Positions 11,672 through 24,203 of a stretch of DNA of 64,000 nucleotides are shown one piece after another (positions within the stretch are counted from its first letter, which is position 1; every line of letters starts with the position of its first letter). Under the pieces are notes generated by a model. The model ran no database searches. It was given only the letters and a program-made list of their open reading frames with translations, and was not told the DNA's origin. The stretch covers positions 372,001-436,000 of the forward strand of contig LLEY01000017.1 of assembly GCA_001414485.1 (NCBI GenBank). The letters run 5' to 3'. The stretch comes from Calycina herbarum. Lineage: Eukaryota > Ascomycota > Leotiomycetes > Helotiales > Pezizellaceae. The position numbers were made by a program, and so were the translations under genes.

Positions 11672-11720
11672 ACGTGGTTTATCATCGAGTCGCCTATATC
11701 ATCGAGTCGCCCACTTTTCC
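11672..11720 (+). repeat. Left terminal inverted repeat of the transposon
   Basis: 49 bp, starting ACGTGGTTTATCATCGAG. It contains the unit ATCATCGAGTCGCC twice, 17 bp apart. It is an exact reverse complement of 12765-12813. Confidence 0.95.
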
Positions 11721-11879
11721 TTGGCATTAAACTTTAAACATTAATAAATCAACTACAACATATTAAATTAACTAAAACTAATTGGAATCTGATAAACTAG
11801 ATACATCTACAGCTTCTTAACAAGTTCGCGTATTATAACCAGCTTTTCTATAAATCCTATAGTGCTGCTTAGACGATTG

Positions 11880-12715
11880 CCCCTCCTTACGACTCCCCCC
11901 CGCCGCACGTACGTCGCGTCGTACCTGCTTATCTACGTCCTTTTGTGATATAACATCCTATGTATCCTCTATAGTAAGTGCACCACCTTGACGTATACGA
12001 GCCTTTTTAGCTCTACGACGCTTGCTTAGGGCTTCGTTTGCTGCTCGAAGTGTACGTACCTCCGTAGACAAAAGGGTCATTTCATAGGCCATTCTCTCTA
12101 TACCCTTTGCCAACGTAGCAACCGTCTCGAAAAGTGGAGTTGGCGAGCTTCCTTAGTGACGGGCAATTCGATTTCGAACAAGGGTTGTTTATGAAAGAGC
12201 TTCAGCTGGATTAGAAGGGGTCTGGGAGACCCAAGGGTTGGTATTGGCAGTAGAGGGTCTAGAGGGTGTTGGAGTCCGTAACTTTACGTCAAGCTTTGAA
12301 ATCACAGCTTAGGATCTTCGCATAAGGCCCTTTAAAAATCGTAAACGCGATTAAAACACGTCTTAAGAGCTGGTTATCGTTATACAAATCGATAAGCCCA
12401 GAGCTTGCCAACGCGTCCTCCCCCCCTTGATTCCAGGATAAAATTGGCTATATCTTCCACACCAGCAAGCCGTGGTGCAAACCCTCTAGGATCTAGCTCA
12501 AGTATATTCCGAGAAATCACCTCCTCTTCTAGTATAGTTAATTTATGACGATTAGGTCGTGTTTCGTCGCGAGGAGTTCGGCCAGCCATTCTGTCCCTAA
12601 GTGTAGTTCTAGGGACCCTATACAGTTTTGCTGCAGTCCGAGTATTTATTGTCTTAGATGAACGAATAGCATTAATAGCTAGAATGATTCGAGCTTCTTT
12701 AGTTTAAACTTCCAT
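11880..12715 (-). pseudogene. Truncated pogo/Fot1-type transposase
   Basis: From an ATG at 12715 the minus strand encodes an HTH-psq-like segment (TKEARIILAINAIR, then TAAKLYRVPRTTLRDRM) and a CENP-B-type HTH segment (GRTPRDETRPNRHKLT to GRVGKLWAYRFV), with a TAA at codon 4 and an end at 12380. The C-terminal tail is recognisable further on in another frame (SPTPLFETVATLAKGIERM, then ALSKRRRAKKARIRQGGAL). It is interrupted by TAA at 12189-12191, TAA at 12153-12155 and TAG at 11958-11960, positions where related transposases have Gln. The DDE endonuclease core between the two parts is missing. It is non-functional. Confidence 0.9.
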
Positions 12716-12764
12716 TTGTAGTAGTTGAGAAAACGCGTGTCAAAGTTAGTAGGGTAGAATGTGG

Positions 12765-12813
12765 GGAAAAGTGGGCGACTCGATGATATAGGCGACTCGA
12801 TGATAAACCACGT
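12765..12813 (-). repeat. Right terminal inverted repeat of the transposon
   Basis: 49 bp, exact reverse complement of 11672-11720, with the same internal 17-bp-spaced duplication. It is followed by TA. Confidence 0.95.
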
Positions 12814-13168
12814 TATATAATTTAGGAATTTTAGTTTACTTAATTTAATCAACTCTATTGTCTTAAATTCTCTTAAGTAATTTCCTTTAGATAATAATCC
12901 AGTTCTATTTTAAACTCTGATATCTTTATTCTGATAATTTGGTATTCATACAAACGCTTAAATAAAACGATTGCTCTATACTTGTAGCTTCCGGCTTCGG
13001 TGGAGGTGTTGCTATTTAAGTTCAAACTCCAAAACAAGCCAACAGTATAAAGGAAACCCCGACTTTGAGAGCATCAATGGCTCTTATACGAGCAATTTTA
13101 ACGCCGCAGACGAGTTCTAATTGATCTAATGAAAACCCCCAATTCCAAAAAGCCATACCCCAGATTCC

Positions 13169-14788
13169 TTAACTCATCTTCCGTCTCCCCTTCTTAGGCA
13201 ACAAATAATCTCCCCCAACAATCGCCTTGAAAACACCATACAAGCCAGCAAGTGGCCAAATACTCCAAAACAAGGCCAGCAACCAAATCGTCCAACTCTC
13301 CCTCTTAGCCTTCTCCTCGCTCTCCACATCAACTTTCACCTTATCATAAACACTAGGTAGATACTCAGCATGATATTTCTTTCGTAAGGCGTCGTATTCT
13401 TTTCTATTGTAGATCTCGTAGAACTCTTCTTCTGCGTAGTAGGTTTGAGCGTAAAGCCATTTTTGGCCGCCGAGCTCGTGAACTTTCTTCTCGAATTCTC
13501 GGTTCCAGTAAACGAATTCTCTGCGGTCTGTTGAGCCGGGTCCCCATACACCCTGAGAAAGTTAGTGTTTGTTATTTACCGTGTTGTTGTTTGAGCGAAG
13601 TGAAATTCCCTCTTTGTAATTCAAGGGGGGCCTGAAAATTCTTATCGAGACATAACTTACAAAGTTCAGCATCATTTCCGGCATCTTTTGGTTCGTTTTA
13701 CCCGCTTGGAGACTGTGCGTGGAAGCTATGTCCTTGCCACTTTGCTTGAGTGGACAAAGCCAGATCGGATATTGATTGAAGTTGGCGTTGAGATATGACA
13801 TGAATTCATCTGTTCGTGGATATGGAATAGCGACGTCTTGAACAATATGAGAAGACGCAAGTCCACTTTGATGCAAAGCACGATATAGTACTCGGGTATG
13901 CATAAAGTAATCGAGGATAAAACGTGTGACCCGATTGAAAGGCGTCAGAAAGTACTTGAAGGCGTATCTTGCAACCCAAAATCCACCACGGTCATAACGG
14001 AAGAGATAATCGACAAGCGGAATGGCTTCTGTGACCTGGTTTCTCTCATTTTTCATGAGTGCTTGAACATAGAGGTAGAACCATGGCTCGCTGGGTCTCA
14101 GGAAACCTTGGACCCTCAAGTTTCCAACATTGTTTGTCATTTCTCCTGCACAGATAACCCCAGAGGCTTTCGAGAACATGATTCCATCGAGATATTCAAA
14201 TGAAGCATCATTGGTAACCTTCTCAATGACATTCTGTGCCTCTGGTAAACTTCTCACAGGGAAGTAAGTCAACTTCACATGACTCTTGGCTTCAATCAAT
14301 TGAATCTCAAGAAGTGTAGTGACACCAAGAGTACCGAATGAAGAGGCAGCTCCAAAGAATAAGTCCCTATTCTCTGACTTGGAAGCCTTGACTACTTCGC
14401 CATTGGCAAGAACCATTTCAATCCAATTGATCGTCCGGTCAAAGAATCCGTATCGAAAAGAACTGCTCTCTCCAGCTGTTCCAGCAAAGCCACCGCCGAC
14501 AGTAATCCCCGGAAATTCCATGACAACTGGAGGAATGAGTCCATGTTGTAGGGTGGCCGTAACGAGGGCATCCATAGGTACATTTGGTTCTACCAAAGCG
14601 GTTCTCGTTTCGGTATCGATATGTAGGACGTGGGAAAGTTTGGACGTGTTGATCATGCGATCTATCTCATATTGAGATTTTCGTGTGCTGTTTGTTGAAC
14701 CATGATATATCCGGAATGGTTCTTTTTGAGCGTAGAAGCGTCCAATATCCGTGGAGATAAGAGAGACGACTTGGCTGTGTGTTTCCAT
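13169..14788 (-). CDS. FAD-linked oxidoreductase, delta(24)-sterol reductase (DHCR24/DWF1)-like
   Basis: Two exons (14788-13661 and 13552-13169, intron 108 nt) encode 503 residues. The N-terminal half is an FAD-binding type 4 (PCMH/VAO) domain: VEPNVPMDALVTATLQHGL, then FPGITVGGGFAGTAGESSS for FAD pyrophosphate binding, and SSFGTLGVTTLLEI. The C-terminal half has the WxxR/YF-rich DHCR24-type region and the block GVWGPGSTDRREF. A hydrophobic segment near the C-terminus (WTIWLLALFWSIWPLAGLYG) and a basic tail suggest ER membrane attachment. DHCR24 reduces the sterol side-chain C24 double bond using FAD and NADPH. Fungal members may have other sterol or isoprenoid substrates, so the exact reaction is uncertain. 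The start at 14788 is the first ATG in frame before the conserved region. Confidence 0.85.
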
Positions 14789-15448
14789 GATGAGAGATAG
14801 TAGGGATTGATGACAGAAACAAGAAGTTAGGAACTTTGGAGGCAAAGGTCTAAAATCACACCAAGTGATTCTTGGGGTTGAAAAAGTTCGTAGATTGTCC
14901 CAACCAGCTAGTGAGGACAAGACGCAGCAATGCCGGATCACCCGAGAATTCCGTGGGATGATTTTCTATATTTATCGTATCTGTGGAAGAGAAAGAGAAA
15001 AGACGTTGCAAACATGGGAATGAAAACAAACAACCTTACAAACAGACGAACTCGAAAGACACGAATCATATGTGAGGACTTTTACCTTTGGTGGAAACGG
15101 AAAGTGCAACATGCTGCTGTGAAATGTTGCGAGATTTTGGTTGGGGGGTTGGACATCCTTGTACCGAAAACGAAAACCTACTTTGGGGAAGGAAAGCGGC
15201 ACCAAGCCACCTCTGTATGGCTGTTTCGAAAGAAGTTGAAATAAGTCTATGGATGTTGAGTAAGATTGAAGTTGTAGTCAACTTGTCAAGAAGTTCCTTC
15301 CTGTTAATTCTAGGTGATGTTAGTCCAGGTGGGAGCGGTACTCTCCGATGAGTCAGTGCCGCTTTTCCAACCTCGCAAAGCAAAGCTAGGCAGAGGATAA
15401 GGACTCAAATTCTGAACAACTCTGACTTCCCATACGAACACTTCGATA
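14789..15448. other. Divergent promoter region
   Basis: The 660 bp lie between the divergently transcribed DHCR24-like gene and ELP6. Nothing coding was seen that is not better explained as upstream sequence. Confidence 0.6.
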
Positions 15449-16431
15449 ATGTCTTCCAAGATACCCCCTCTCCTTGAGCCCTACCTCTCGCTCCCACCTG
15501 AAGCATCTCTAGTCCTTTTAACCAGTGTCCTAGGCGCAAGCACAAACTGGCTCGTCTTAAGATTTCTGCATAGCGCTTTGATCAACACAGATGCTTCATC
15601 TGATCTTCCACAAGATGAGCAAACCAAGGTCGTCTTGGTGAGCTTTATGAGAGATTTTGCTTTCTGGAAAGAGAATGCGAAGAGATTGGTAGGTCGAGTT
15701 CATTTGATGTCAAAGTTTTTTGCAGTTCTCTTGGCAGGGTCCATTTTATGTTGCGGAATGTCAAGCTAAGTATTTATTTCCTAGGGTCTCGATCTTGAGA
15801 AACATGCTGCAAAAAAGAGGTTTTCATTTGTGGATGGCTTGACTGGACTTTTCCTGCCAGCTCAGCAGAAGGCATCTGTGAAGACAACAGAAAAAGTTCT
15901 TACCAACCCTGGTCTCTCAGCTGTCTTGGGCCTGATATCGAATTCCATTCAGAGTTTGAAGGCTTCTCCAGGTTCAGGGGAAAAGGTTCTGTTGATTGTT
16001 GACCAACCGGATTTACTATTGGCTACAGTTGGCGACATTGGACCTACAAATCTGGGAGATATGCTGTTAGGATTAAGAGAGGTATGTCATAGTTGTCAAC
16101 AAATCGATATCCCTTGCTAAATTTTTATTAGGAGAGCCATTCCCTCGTTGTAACACTCTCGGCCGATCAACCATTGGTATTAGCACAACAAACAATCTTG
16201 GAAACAGATCACGCCGTCTTCTTGCTAAGTACCGCTCACCAAGCTGATTTCACCATGAGTTTGAGGTTGCTAGACAGTGGAACGGCTAGAGATGTTAGCG
16301 GGGTGATTCGAGTTAGCATTGGAGACCAAGGCTCTGAGATTGATGATTTGCAAAAGCGGATTGAGGAACGAGAATTGTTGTATTTTGTAGGTGGAGATGG
16401 AGGGGTCAAAGTATTCGAGAGAGGACAATAG
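15449..16431 (+). CDS. ELP6: Elongator complex subunit 6
   Basis: Three exons (15449-15688, 15785-16081, 16132-16431) encode 278 residues. The fold is the RecA-like ATPase fold without catalytic motifs that Elp4/5/6 share. Recognisable blocks are PEASLVLLTSVLGASTNWLV near the N-terminus, then FVDGLTGLF, and the central VLLIVDQPDLLLATVGD. Elp4, Elp5 and Elp6 form a hexameric ring that binds tRNA and supports Elongator-dependent modification of wobble uridine. No Walker A motif is present, as expected for this subunit. Both introns have GTAGGT/GTATGT donors and preserve the frame. Confidence 0.88.
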
Positions 16432-16679
16432 CGGTGTTTTTGACGTTTGATACTGGCTAGGAGAGCTTATTGACACTTTCCGAACTCCATGAGAAATTCC
16501 AGGTAGCTACATTCCCAACCTCCAGACGAAAGCAACCCAAATCCCAAACGCATCACTTCTGCATCGATACATTTTTTCCGTGTGCAATTGATGGTATTTG
16601 CTAGCGTAATCGTAGCCCCCGAGACATCATGAGCAACCCGCGTCCAATTCCCAATTCATTCAACTCCCATATGATTCCT

Positions 16680-17808
<1,129 letters not shown>

Positions 17809-18693
17809 TCATACATCCAACATACTCTTCAGTCCACCCTCAACACCTCTCCACCATCTACCACGTTCTTCGAGGTCATCACCAACTCCACCCAGGGCTT
17901 CCTCTTTTCTCCTCTTGGCATCTCGTGCAGCAGCTGTACTCCCAAGTCTTTTAACCTCCAGGGGTTGCAATTCCGCATTTAGCCGTTCCAACTCCCGGGT
18001 CTTCCTAGGAACCATGGACTGGAGTTGTTCCAATTGCCTATCCAACTCCGACCTTTCTTTTTGCTTCTCCTCAACAAGATCCAAAGTTTTCTCCAAAGGC
18101 ATATTCAATGTCGGACTTGATCCTGGTGCTTGTGTAGCCTTCAACTCCATAATACTAGCCTGTAACACTTCGATTTTCCCCGGTAATTCTTGCAGCTGCG
18201 CTGTCTGTAGTTGAACATTTTCGTATTTGCGAGACAATTGTCGACCCTTCTCCTCCAATTGCTCAACCAACTCCGCAACCTCTATCTTCTGTGCTTTTAG
18301 AGATGCTTTTGAGATGGCCAGCGATTCCTCCAATTCAACATTCTCTTGGTGTTCGACTACGAGAGGTGGATCTCCAACAATTGCGCGTATGAACTTTTCT
18401 TTCGTGACTTGTTCGAGGTACGAAAAGCGGAGTTTCGAGAACAGTTCCTGTGAAACATTCAGCAGTTGTCTAGGTGCACTTCAGGATTATCTTACTTTGT
18501 AATGTTCTAAATCGGCCTCAAGGCTTGCTGGGGTTGGGTTGTCGAACACATCTGTTGATACATCAGATATCCTTTCCCCAGATTTGATCTTGAGCGGTGC
18601 TGAGAGTGGCTCGCTCAATTTGATGATGGAAAGTTCTTGTGATTTTTGGGCCTCTAGAACATCTTCCAGAACCTGCTCGGGTAATTTCGCCAT
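17809..18693 (-). CDS. Coiled-coil protein, probable kinetochore protein Sos7/Kre28-like
   Basis: Two exons (18693-18496, 18447-17809) encode 278 residues. After a variable N-terminus comes the block ELFSKLRFSYLEQVTKEKF and IRAIVGDPPLVV, which I associate with fungal Sos7 proteins (partners of Spc105/KNL1 at the kinetochore). A heptad-rich coiled coil of about 150 residues then runs (EESLAISKASLKAQ, VAELVEQLEEKGRQL, ELDRQLEQLQSM), ending in a basic segment (AARDAKRRKEEALGG) and a Trp-containing tail. The family assignment rests on memory of the conserved block and overall architecture and needs a profile search. The coiled coil itself is clear. The ATG at 18693 is the first in the exon. Confidence 0.65.
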
Positions 18694-19210
18694 GCTGGCG
18701 CAAGAAACTGTATGATACCCTCGTGGAGGGGTTGATTGAAATAAATGAGAGGTGTTCAATATTCGGCCTTGGTGGAATTTGGTAGCGCTACAAGGATTGC
18801 GCTTCTTATTGAGGTATGCCGTTCTTACTTCAATATTGATAGACGTAGAATGCGATTTGTTTTCTTGAAATTCCTCGTACAATCGTGTTTGCGACAGAGT
18901 GACGTACCGACGCGGTCTTTTGTTTACTTATCAAATATTCTGCCACATTCACCGCTTTTGAAACAAGCCAATAAGAGACAGTCCCCAACCCTTGCTACGT
19001 AACTTGGCGGTATTTTACTTCGTACCTGAAGGTAAGCTACAACTTTCCGAATTCACCAAAGTTGCTTGCTTCAACTTCCCCGACATCCATAAACCCATTG
19101 TTCTTTCATGGCTCGATCGACTTCCTTTTCTTGAATACGCTCGTCACCGATTTCTTCTCGTGCCACATCATTTTTAGGCCGCTTTGAAGGCTTCTCTACG
19201 AATCAAGGGC
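18694..19210. other. Divergent intergenic region
   Basis: The 517 bp lie between the Sos7-like gene (-) and the RS-rich protein gene (+). No independent gene was recognised. Confidence 0.6.
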
Positions 19211-20680
19211 ATGGGGAACGACGATTACCTGGACGACGGCTACGTCGCCGCTCTTTTGGCACAGGATGCCAAAAATGCCGGAAGCCTGTATAGTGCTTCG
19301 AGCAGCTCACCATTGAAGTAGGTAATCTCTGTTTTGACTATGCATGCTCCTATGCTAACATATCTTAGACCGGCGCATAAGCCCAAACCAAATACCCGTT
19401 TCCTCCGCAATATCATAAAAGACACCGACTCTCATAATACAGCCCTACTTGCCAAAGAAGCAGCCGAATCTAGAGCACGGTTGAAGGGGCTTGTGAATGA
19501 AGGGCGAGATATTAAGGAGAGCCAGAGGAAACCCGCTGCCCCACTTGATGTTAGGAAGAGGCAGCTAGGGGATATTGCAGCGATTCTAGGTGGACGAGGG
19601 GGCGCGAAAAGGAAGAGAGATACTGTGGAGAGGGATAATACGGAAGAGGAACGACCCCAAAGAAGAAGAATTAATTCTAGTGAGGTGATTCAACGACCGA
19701 GTGACGAGAAAGAGAAAGCAAGGGAGAGGCGAAGTAGGAATGAGGACGATGACCTGAGCGATCGTTCAAGAAGCCCAAGGCGACATCGAAGAAATAGGAG
19801 CAGCTCAAGGGAGAGACGAAGACATCACGATGACGATCGCAAAACCGAATCGAAATCGAATACGAAGGATTCCAGAACGCGAAGAGGTAGCTTGGATGAG
19901 GATACGAGGAGTGATAGTAGAGATGACGGAAGAAGAAAAAGGAGAAGCAGAGAAGATTACTCGGAGGATGACGATGACGAAAGACGCCATAGAAGGCATC
20001 GTAGAGACAGGAGTACTTCACGAGACGGCAAGGATGCGGAGGCGAAGAAAAGGAGACGACACCGGCCACGATCAAAATCAAGATCACGGTCACCGCACAA
20101 ACACAGACATAGAGACTCGCACCGTTCAAGATCCCCTCGCCGAAAGCGTTCACGATCACCGGAATCACGTCGAGAATCACATCGCAAATCTCGTCGTTCT
20201 CCCTCCGTGGAGAAAGTATCGTCCAGGCACGAAAAAAGAATAACCCATCAGAAAGAAGAAGAATATGATTCCGATCCCCTTTCTTCAATAATTGGTCCTC
20301 CTCCACCTCCAGTCCCTGAAGTTCGCTCCCGAGGTCGAGGAGCGTTCTCACATGGTTCAGGTATTGACTCTCGCTTCTCAGCTGATTACGATCCCACCGC
20401 CGACGTTCAACTTGATCCCGATGAGGAAAACGATTGGGACCAGGCATTAGAGGCACTCCGCGACAGACAAAAATGGAAAAAGCAAGGTGCTGATCGGTTG
20501 AGAGCAGCAGGATTCACAGATGAGGAGATTCGTAAATGGGAGAAGGGAGGTGAGAAGACAGAAGAAGATGTTAAATGGGCAAAGCGTGGGGAAAGCAGGG
20601 AATGGGATAGAGGGAAGATTATTGACAATGATGGCGTTGTAAGCATCGAACCGGCGTTCGGGAGGCTGAAGGATAACTGA
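19211..20680 (+). CDS. RS-rich nuclear protein, probable pre-mRNA-splicing factor
   Basis: Two exons (19211-19317, 19369-20680) encode 472 residues. The N-terminus MGNDDYLDDGYVAALLAQDA is followed by PKPNTRFLRNIIKDTDSHN, a conserved block of proteins that fungal genomes usually label pre-mRNA-splicing factor 38B-like. A long Arg/Ser/Asp/His-rich low-complexity region (about residues 140-310) resembles RS domains of splicing factors, with SRSRSPHK and RRKRSRSPESRR. The C-terminal block (DWDQALEALRDRQKWKKQGA to AGFTDEEIRKWEKGG) is well conserved in filamentous fungi. A nuclear location and an RNA-processing role are inference. The exact spliceosomal complex cannot be named from sequence. Confidence 0.75.
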
Positions 20681-21192
20681 TTTTTGCAAATGGGTTTAAT
20701 GGTTGTGAGCTGGGCAAACATACCTTTTATTTAAGCACGAGGAACTGCTTAGGGAGTACTGGGTTAGATGAGATATGATACATACGAAACATCGGGTTTG
20801 GATGTCACATCTCGCAAGAGAGAAAGGGAAGAAATATTATCTTTATCATAGGTTCATGGAATCCATAGTCTGTTCCTTCTCCTGGCGTTCGCTGGCACGA
20901 AACCGATACGGAGAAGTAAACAAGTTCCTTTCAACCCCTAATATTTCGACAATGCATTAAGCGCATATCGTACTTGTCGCTGTGTGCCTAAAATATTTCA
21001 AAACAAACATGATGACTCTTTTGCTAAATTCAGACTTAACTTGGAAACTTCATCTATCAAAATGGTCCTCCACAATTATCATTTTCAACCGGAGATATGC
21101 CGATCACCGCTCCCTGGTTCCTTCAAGGTTGAGCTTCCCCAGATTTCGAACCCAATTGTAGGAAATCAATTGCATCCTGCGCAAGGCACATT
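20681..21192. other. Intergenic region
   Basis: The 512 bp are between two plus-strand genes. Only short spurious open frames are present. Confidence 0.6.
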
Positions 21193-22101
21193 ATGCCATT
21201 CGATTTCCTTGGCCTCCCCCGTGAACTACGCGATCAAATTTACAGTTATGCCCACCTCCTACCGCGCTCACCCTACTATATCCAAGTAGAACGAAAGCCC
21301 CGTCTTCAAGCGCTCAACACTAAATCGTCGAAATCGAGAAAAGTCTCCAAATCATCTACCCAAGTCAAACCTTACCAACCCGCACCACCCACCAAACAAA
21401 CCTTCCGACTCCAACTCGACCCCACACTTAACGCGCCATATGGGCAAACGCCAGAATCAACCTCGACCCCGATCTACTTCACCCTCTCCCTTCTCCGAGT
21501 AAACCGCCAAATCCAGGCCGAAATCGGCCACCTTTTTTGGGAAAATGCAATCTTCTACTTCCCCTCGTACTTGTCCATGACTTTATTGATCCCTGGGGTG
21601 ACAGATACCTTCAAAGGCATGGGTCAAACCTCGTCGCGTTTAATCCGGCATATTCGAATACAAATGCCCGATTACGAATATGCAGTCACCACTTCCTTCC
21701 CCAGGGTTCTGCAGACTATAAGAAGCAGGGCAAGGCATGGGGCATTGAGGAAACTAGAACTGGTGTGGGATTATAGAGATTTTGTATGTTTGAGCCATAT
21801 TCAAGAGGGGGATAGACATAGAGCTTGGTTTGATGCTTTTCTGGAAGCGTTGAGAGGTAGTGGGGATTGTGGGTATGAGAGGGTGGTTAGGATCGTGGGG
21901 ATGGAGACTTTGAAGAGGATGGGGTCTCGGCATAGGGAGAATGTGCTTTTGACGATTAGGGACTTGCATTTTGCTTGCGGGGGGAAGTTATATTGGGATG
22001 AGATTTTGCTCTGGGAGAATTACGAGAGTGCGGGGAACATGGAGGCTTTGGAGGCTGGGTTTCCGCTTTTTGGTGGGGTTTTTATAGGTCCTGGGTCATG
22101 A
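21193..22101 (+). CDS. F-box-like / DUF-type fungal protein
   Basis: A single exon encodes 302 residues. The N-terminus FDFLGLPRELRDQIYSYAHL is the LPxELRxxIY motif found at the start of many fungal F-box-like and 2EXR-type proteins. Further on is LSLLRVNRQIQAEIGHLFWE, a second hallmark of that group (L..CRQI..E....FY). The remainder includes RLIRHIRIQMPDYE and a C-terminal segment without recognised domain. These proteins are numerous in Pezizomycotina and mostly uncharacterised; substrate-adaptor roles in ubiquitin ligases are proposed for true F-box members. There are no introns and the ATG sits directly before the motif. Confidence 0.75.
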   Translation: MPFDFLGLPRELRDQIYSYAHLLPRSPYYIQVERKPRLQALNTKSSKSRKVSKSSTQVKPYQPAPPTKQTFRLQLDPTLNAPYGQTPESTSTPIYFTLSLLRVNRQIQAEIGHLFWENAIFYFPSYLSMTLLIPGVTDTFKGMGQTSSRLIRHIRIQMPDYEYAVTTSFPRVLQTIRSRARHGALRKLELVWDYRDFVCLSHIQEGDRHRAWFDAFLEALRGSGDCGYERVVRIVGMETLKRMGSRHRENVLLTIRDLHFACGGKLYWDEILLWENYESAGNMEALEAGFPLFGGVFIGPGS

Positions 22102-24203
22102 AGTTACGATTCATGAAGTAATGGGAAGGATAACAAGTCAGTTGAGACACTTGCGGGATTTGAGTCAACCGAAACCACTTATAGAGAGAAAAGTATGGCT
22201 AGAGAAAATGGGGAACAGCATCCAAATATTACTCGATGGTTTGATAAATAATATATTTATATGTACGGCGCTCACGATGAGAAGTAGCCAAAATCGGTAA
22301 TAAGATAAAAACTTCCAAAGCCTACTTTAAGTGTAAATTAGAGTCTTGCGTATATACTTGTATTTTTGTTATATTCTTATGATTAGGCGATAAATATCTT
22401 ATTAAATTTCGGTCTTTAATGTCTTTAAACCAATTTAAATAACTCAATAAGGTAACAACAATATAGAAAGGAGCTTGGTTTCTCATCGTCTGATATCATT
22501 GGATTGAATTTCAATTGTACTAGCTATTTAGAAGAATTTAGATCAATAGAGTAAGTAACATTAATATACTGCCACACAGCAAAGTTGCACCGCCACATAC
22601 GAGTACCCTGTCAAATGTGCCTCTTCTTCCCTTCTCTTGATATACATCATAGTGAATGAGAGAGAAAGAGATGCTTGAGTTAAACCTTGTCTGGTCAGTG
22701 GTACGAAGCAAATTCTCTCAATCCGCTCACTTTGATTCTCACCCATACACAGCTCAACTAAACCCTTCCCTTCCTCTGACAATTGACCACCACCCCCATT
22801 TCAATTGCTCGAAGGCCCCATTTTCACAACGAAGGTCGTGGGTTTCACATATCATGAAAACACTACATCTAGATTTCGTCTTTGGTTAGGAGTAAAGCTA
22901 CCTGTATGTAGGTTTTATTCTCTCCTCGTATCTCGTTCTCGTTTATTTTGATATGTGCAGGAGGCGAATTACCGGGAATAGTTTGACTTTGGGCGAAACA
23001 CTTTCAAAAGACGGGTGGATCGCGAGGTATTGCCGTTGTGTTGATGAGAGTTATAGAAACTATTGATATGGCACTCTACTTCATATTGTTGTTATTTTTC
23101 AACCCGCGGCCAAGTATGAAATAAAGGCGCAATATCATCTTCTATAAAAATCGCCCTGAGGTGAGACGATAAAATGTTCTAGAAGAGCGGGCGCTTCGAC
23201 TCTTTGAATCCCGGCGTCGTGGCGTTCGGAGAATCTTTGTCGGATCTAAGCTGTAACACTAGGCGCGGGAAAGGTACGGATGGCATTGTCTCAACCAATC
23301 GCGCACAATAACTCTATTTTTGTTCCATGAATAGTAACAAAAGAAGGGAGGCCGTTGGAGAAAGAAAATGGGCGTCACGAAGAAGCGGTTATTTGGTCAA
23401 CAAGACGAATGAAAGAACAATCGAGTCACTCAACAAGCGCGAGGAGTAGAAAAGCGGGCCTAACAGCCACCAATCAACGCCACTGGCGTCACGAGCAGGG
23501 GTCATCTGCAGTGGGAGATTCAGCCAAAGAGAGAAAGAGAGCGAGCAGCACTTAAAACAGGAAACTGCAGCCCGCGCTCCTTCAGACCTTTCCCCCCCAC
23601 GAGCGAAACCTGTTACTGGCCTGGCGCTGTTATCGACCAAGGAAGGAGAGTATTGGTACCCGAGTACAGTATTGGAGCTAGGCGGGAAGGAACCCTGGAA
23701 AACCCACCGATTCCCTCCACTGATTTCCCAGGCTGGACCTGGACACTAGCTTCACTAGCAACCCTCTTCTCTAATTACCATTCACATTCACCTGCCATTG
23801 CCATTGCCATCTGGCCGATCGGGATCGTCGTTTGATATGATTGAATCATATCTACATCCCCCACTCATTCGCTAACTTCCACTTACATCAATAAACATTC
23901 ACTTCCATTCACTTCACTTCGGATAGATACTTGTACATTCGCATACTTTTATTCTTACCATCTCCCAGTCCCATCTTCCAAACTTCTGCTCTGTTTGGAA
24001 TAACGACCTCCACCTAATCCTCATCCCATTCGCACGCACACCACACCCTATCCCAACCTTACACAGACGAACCACGCGACAATAATAATAGCTTGGTGCG
24101 CTGGTCATAAAGACGAGAGGGGAAAGAGCGCAAGAGGCGCGAGCTGCTATCGTGATTGGGTCGAGATATCTTCAAAGGCATTTTTCTATACAGCACCCCC
24201 ATC
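22102..24203. other. Long intergenic region and probable 5' UTR of the CSC1-like gene
   Basis: The first part (22.1-22.6 kb) is AT-rich. From about 23.6 kb it becomes C- and T-rich, with repeated CACTTCC/CATTCAC-type sequence typical of a long pyrimidine-rich fungal promoter and leader. No gene or RNA was recognised. Confidence 0.5.

Larger units (their letters stand above)
11672..12813 (-). mobile_element. Non-autonomous pogo/Fot1-like (Tc1/mariner superfamily) DNA transposon
   Basis: The 1142-bp element is bounded by perfect 49-bp terminal inverted repeats (11672-11720 and 12765-12813) and flanked by TA on both sides (11670-11671, 12814-12815), the target duplication of Tc1/mariner elements. 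It carries a broken minus-strand transposase that keeps the N-terminal DNA-binding part and the C-terminal tail but lacks the DDE catalytic core, so it cannot move by itself. Its outermost bases are ACGTGGTTT. Confidence 0.92.

Noticed and set aside
19677..20456. Long minus-strand open frame (259 codons) opposite the RS-rich gene
   Set aside because: Antisense of Arg/Ser/Asp codon repeats gives artificially open frames; it lacks any domain, while the plus strand has conserved blocks.
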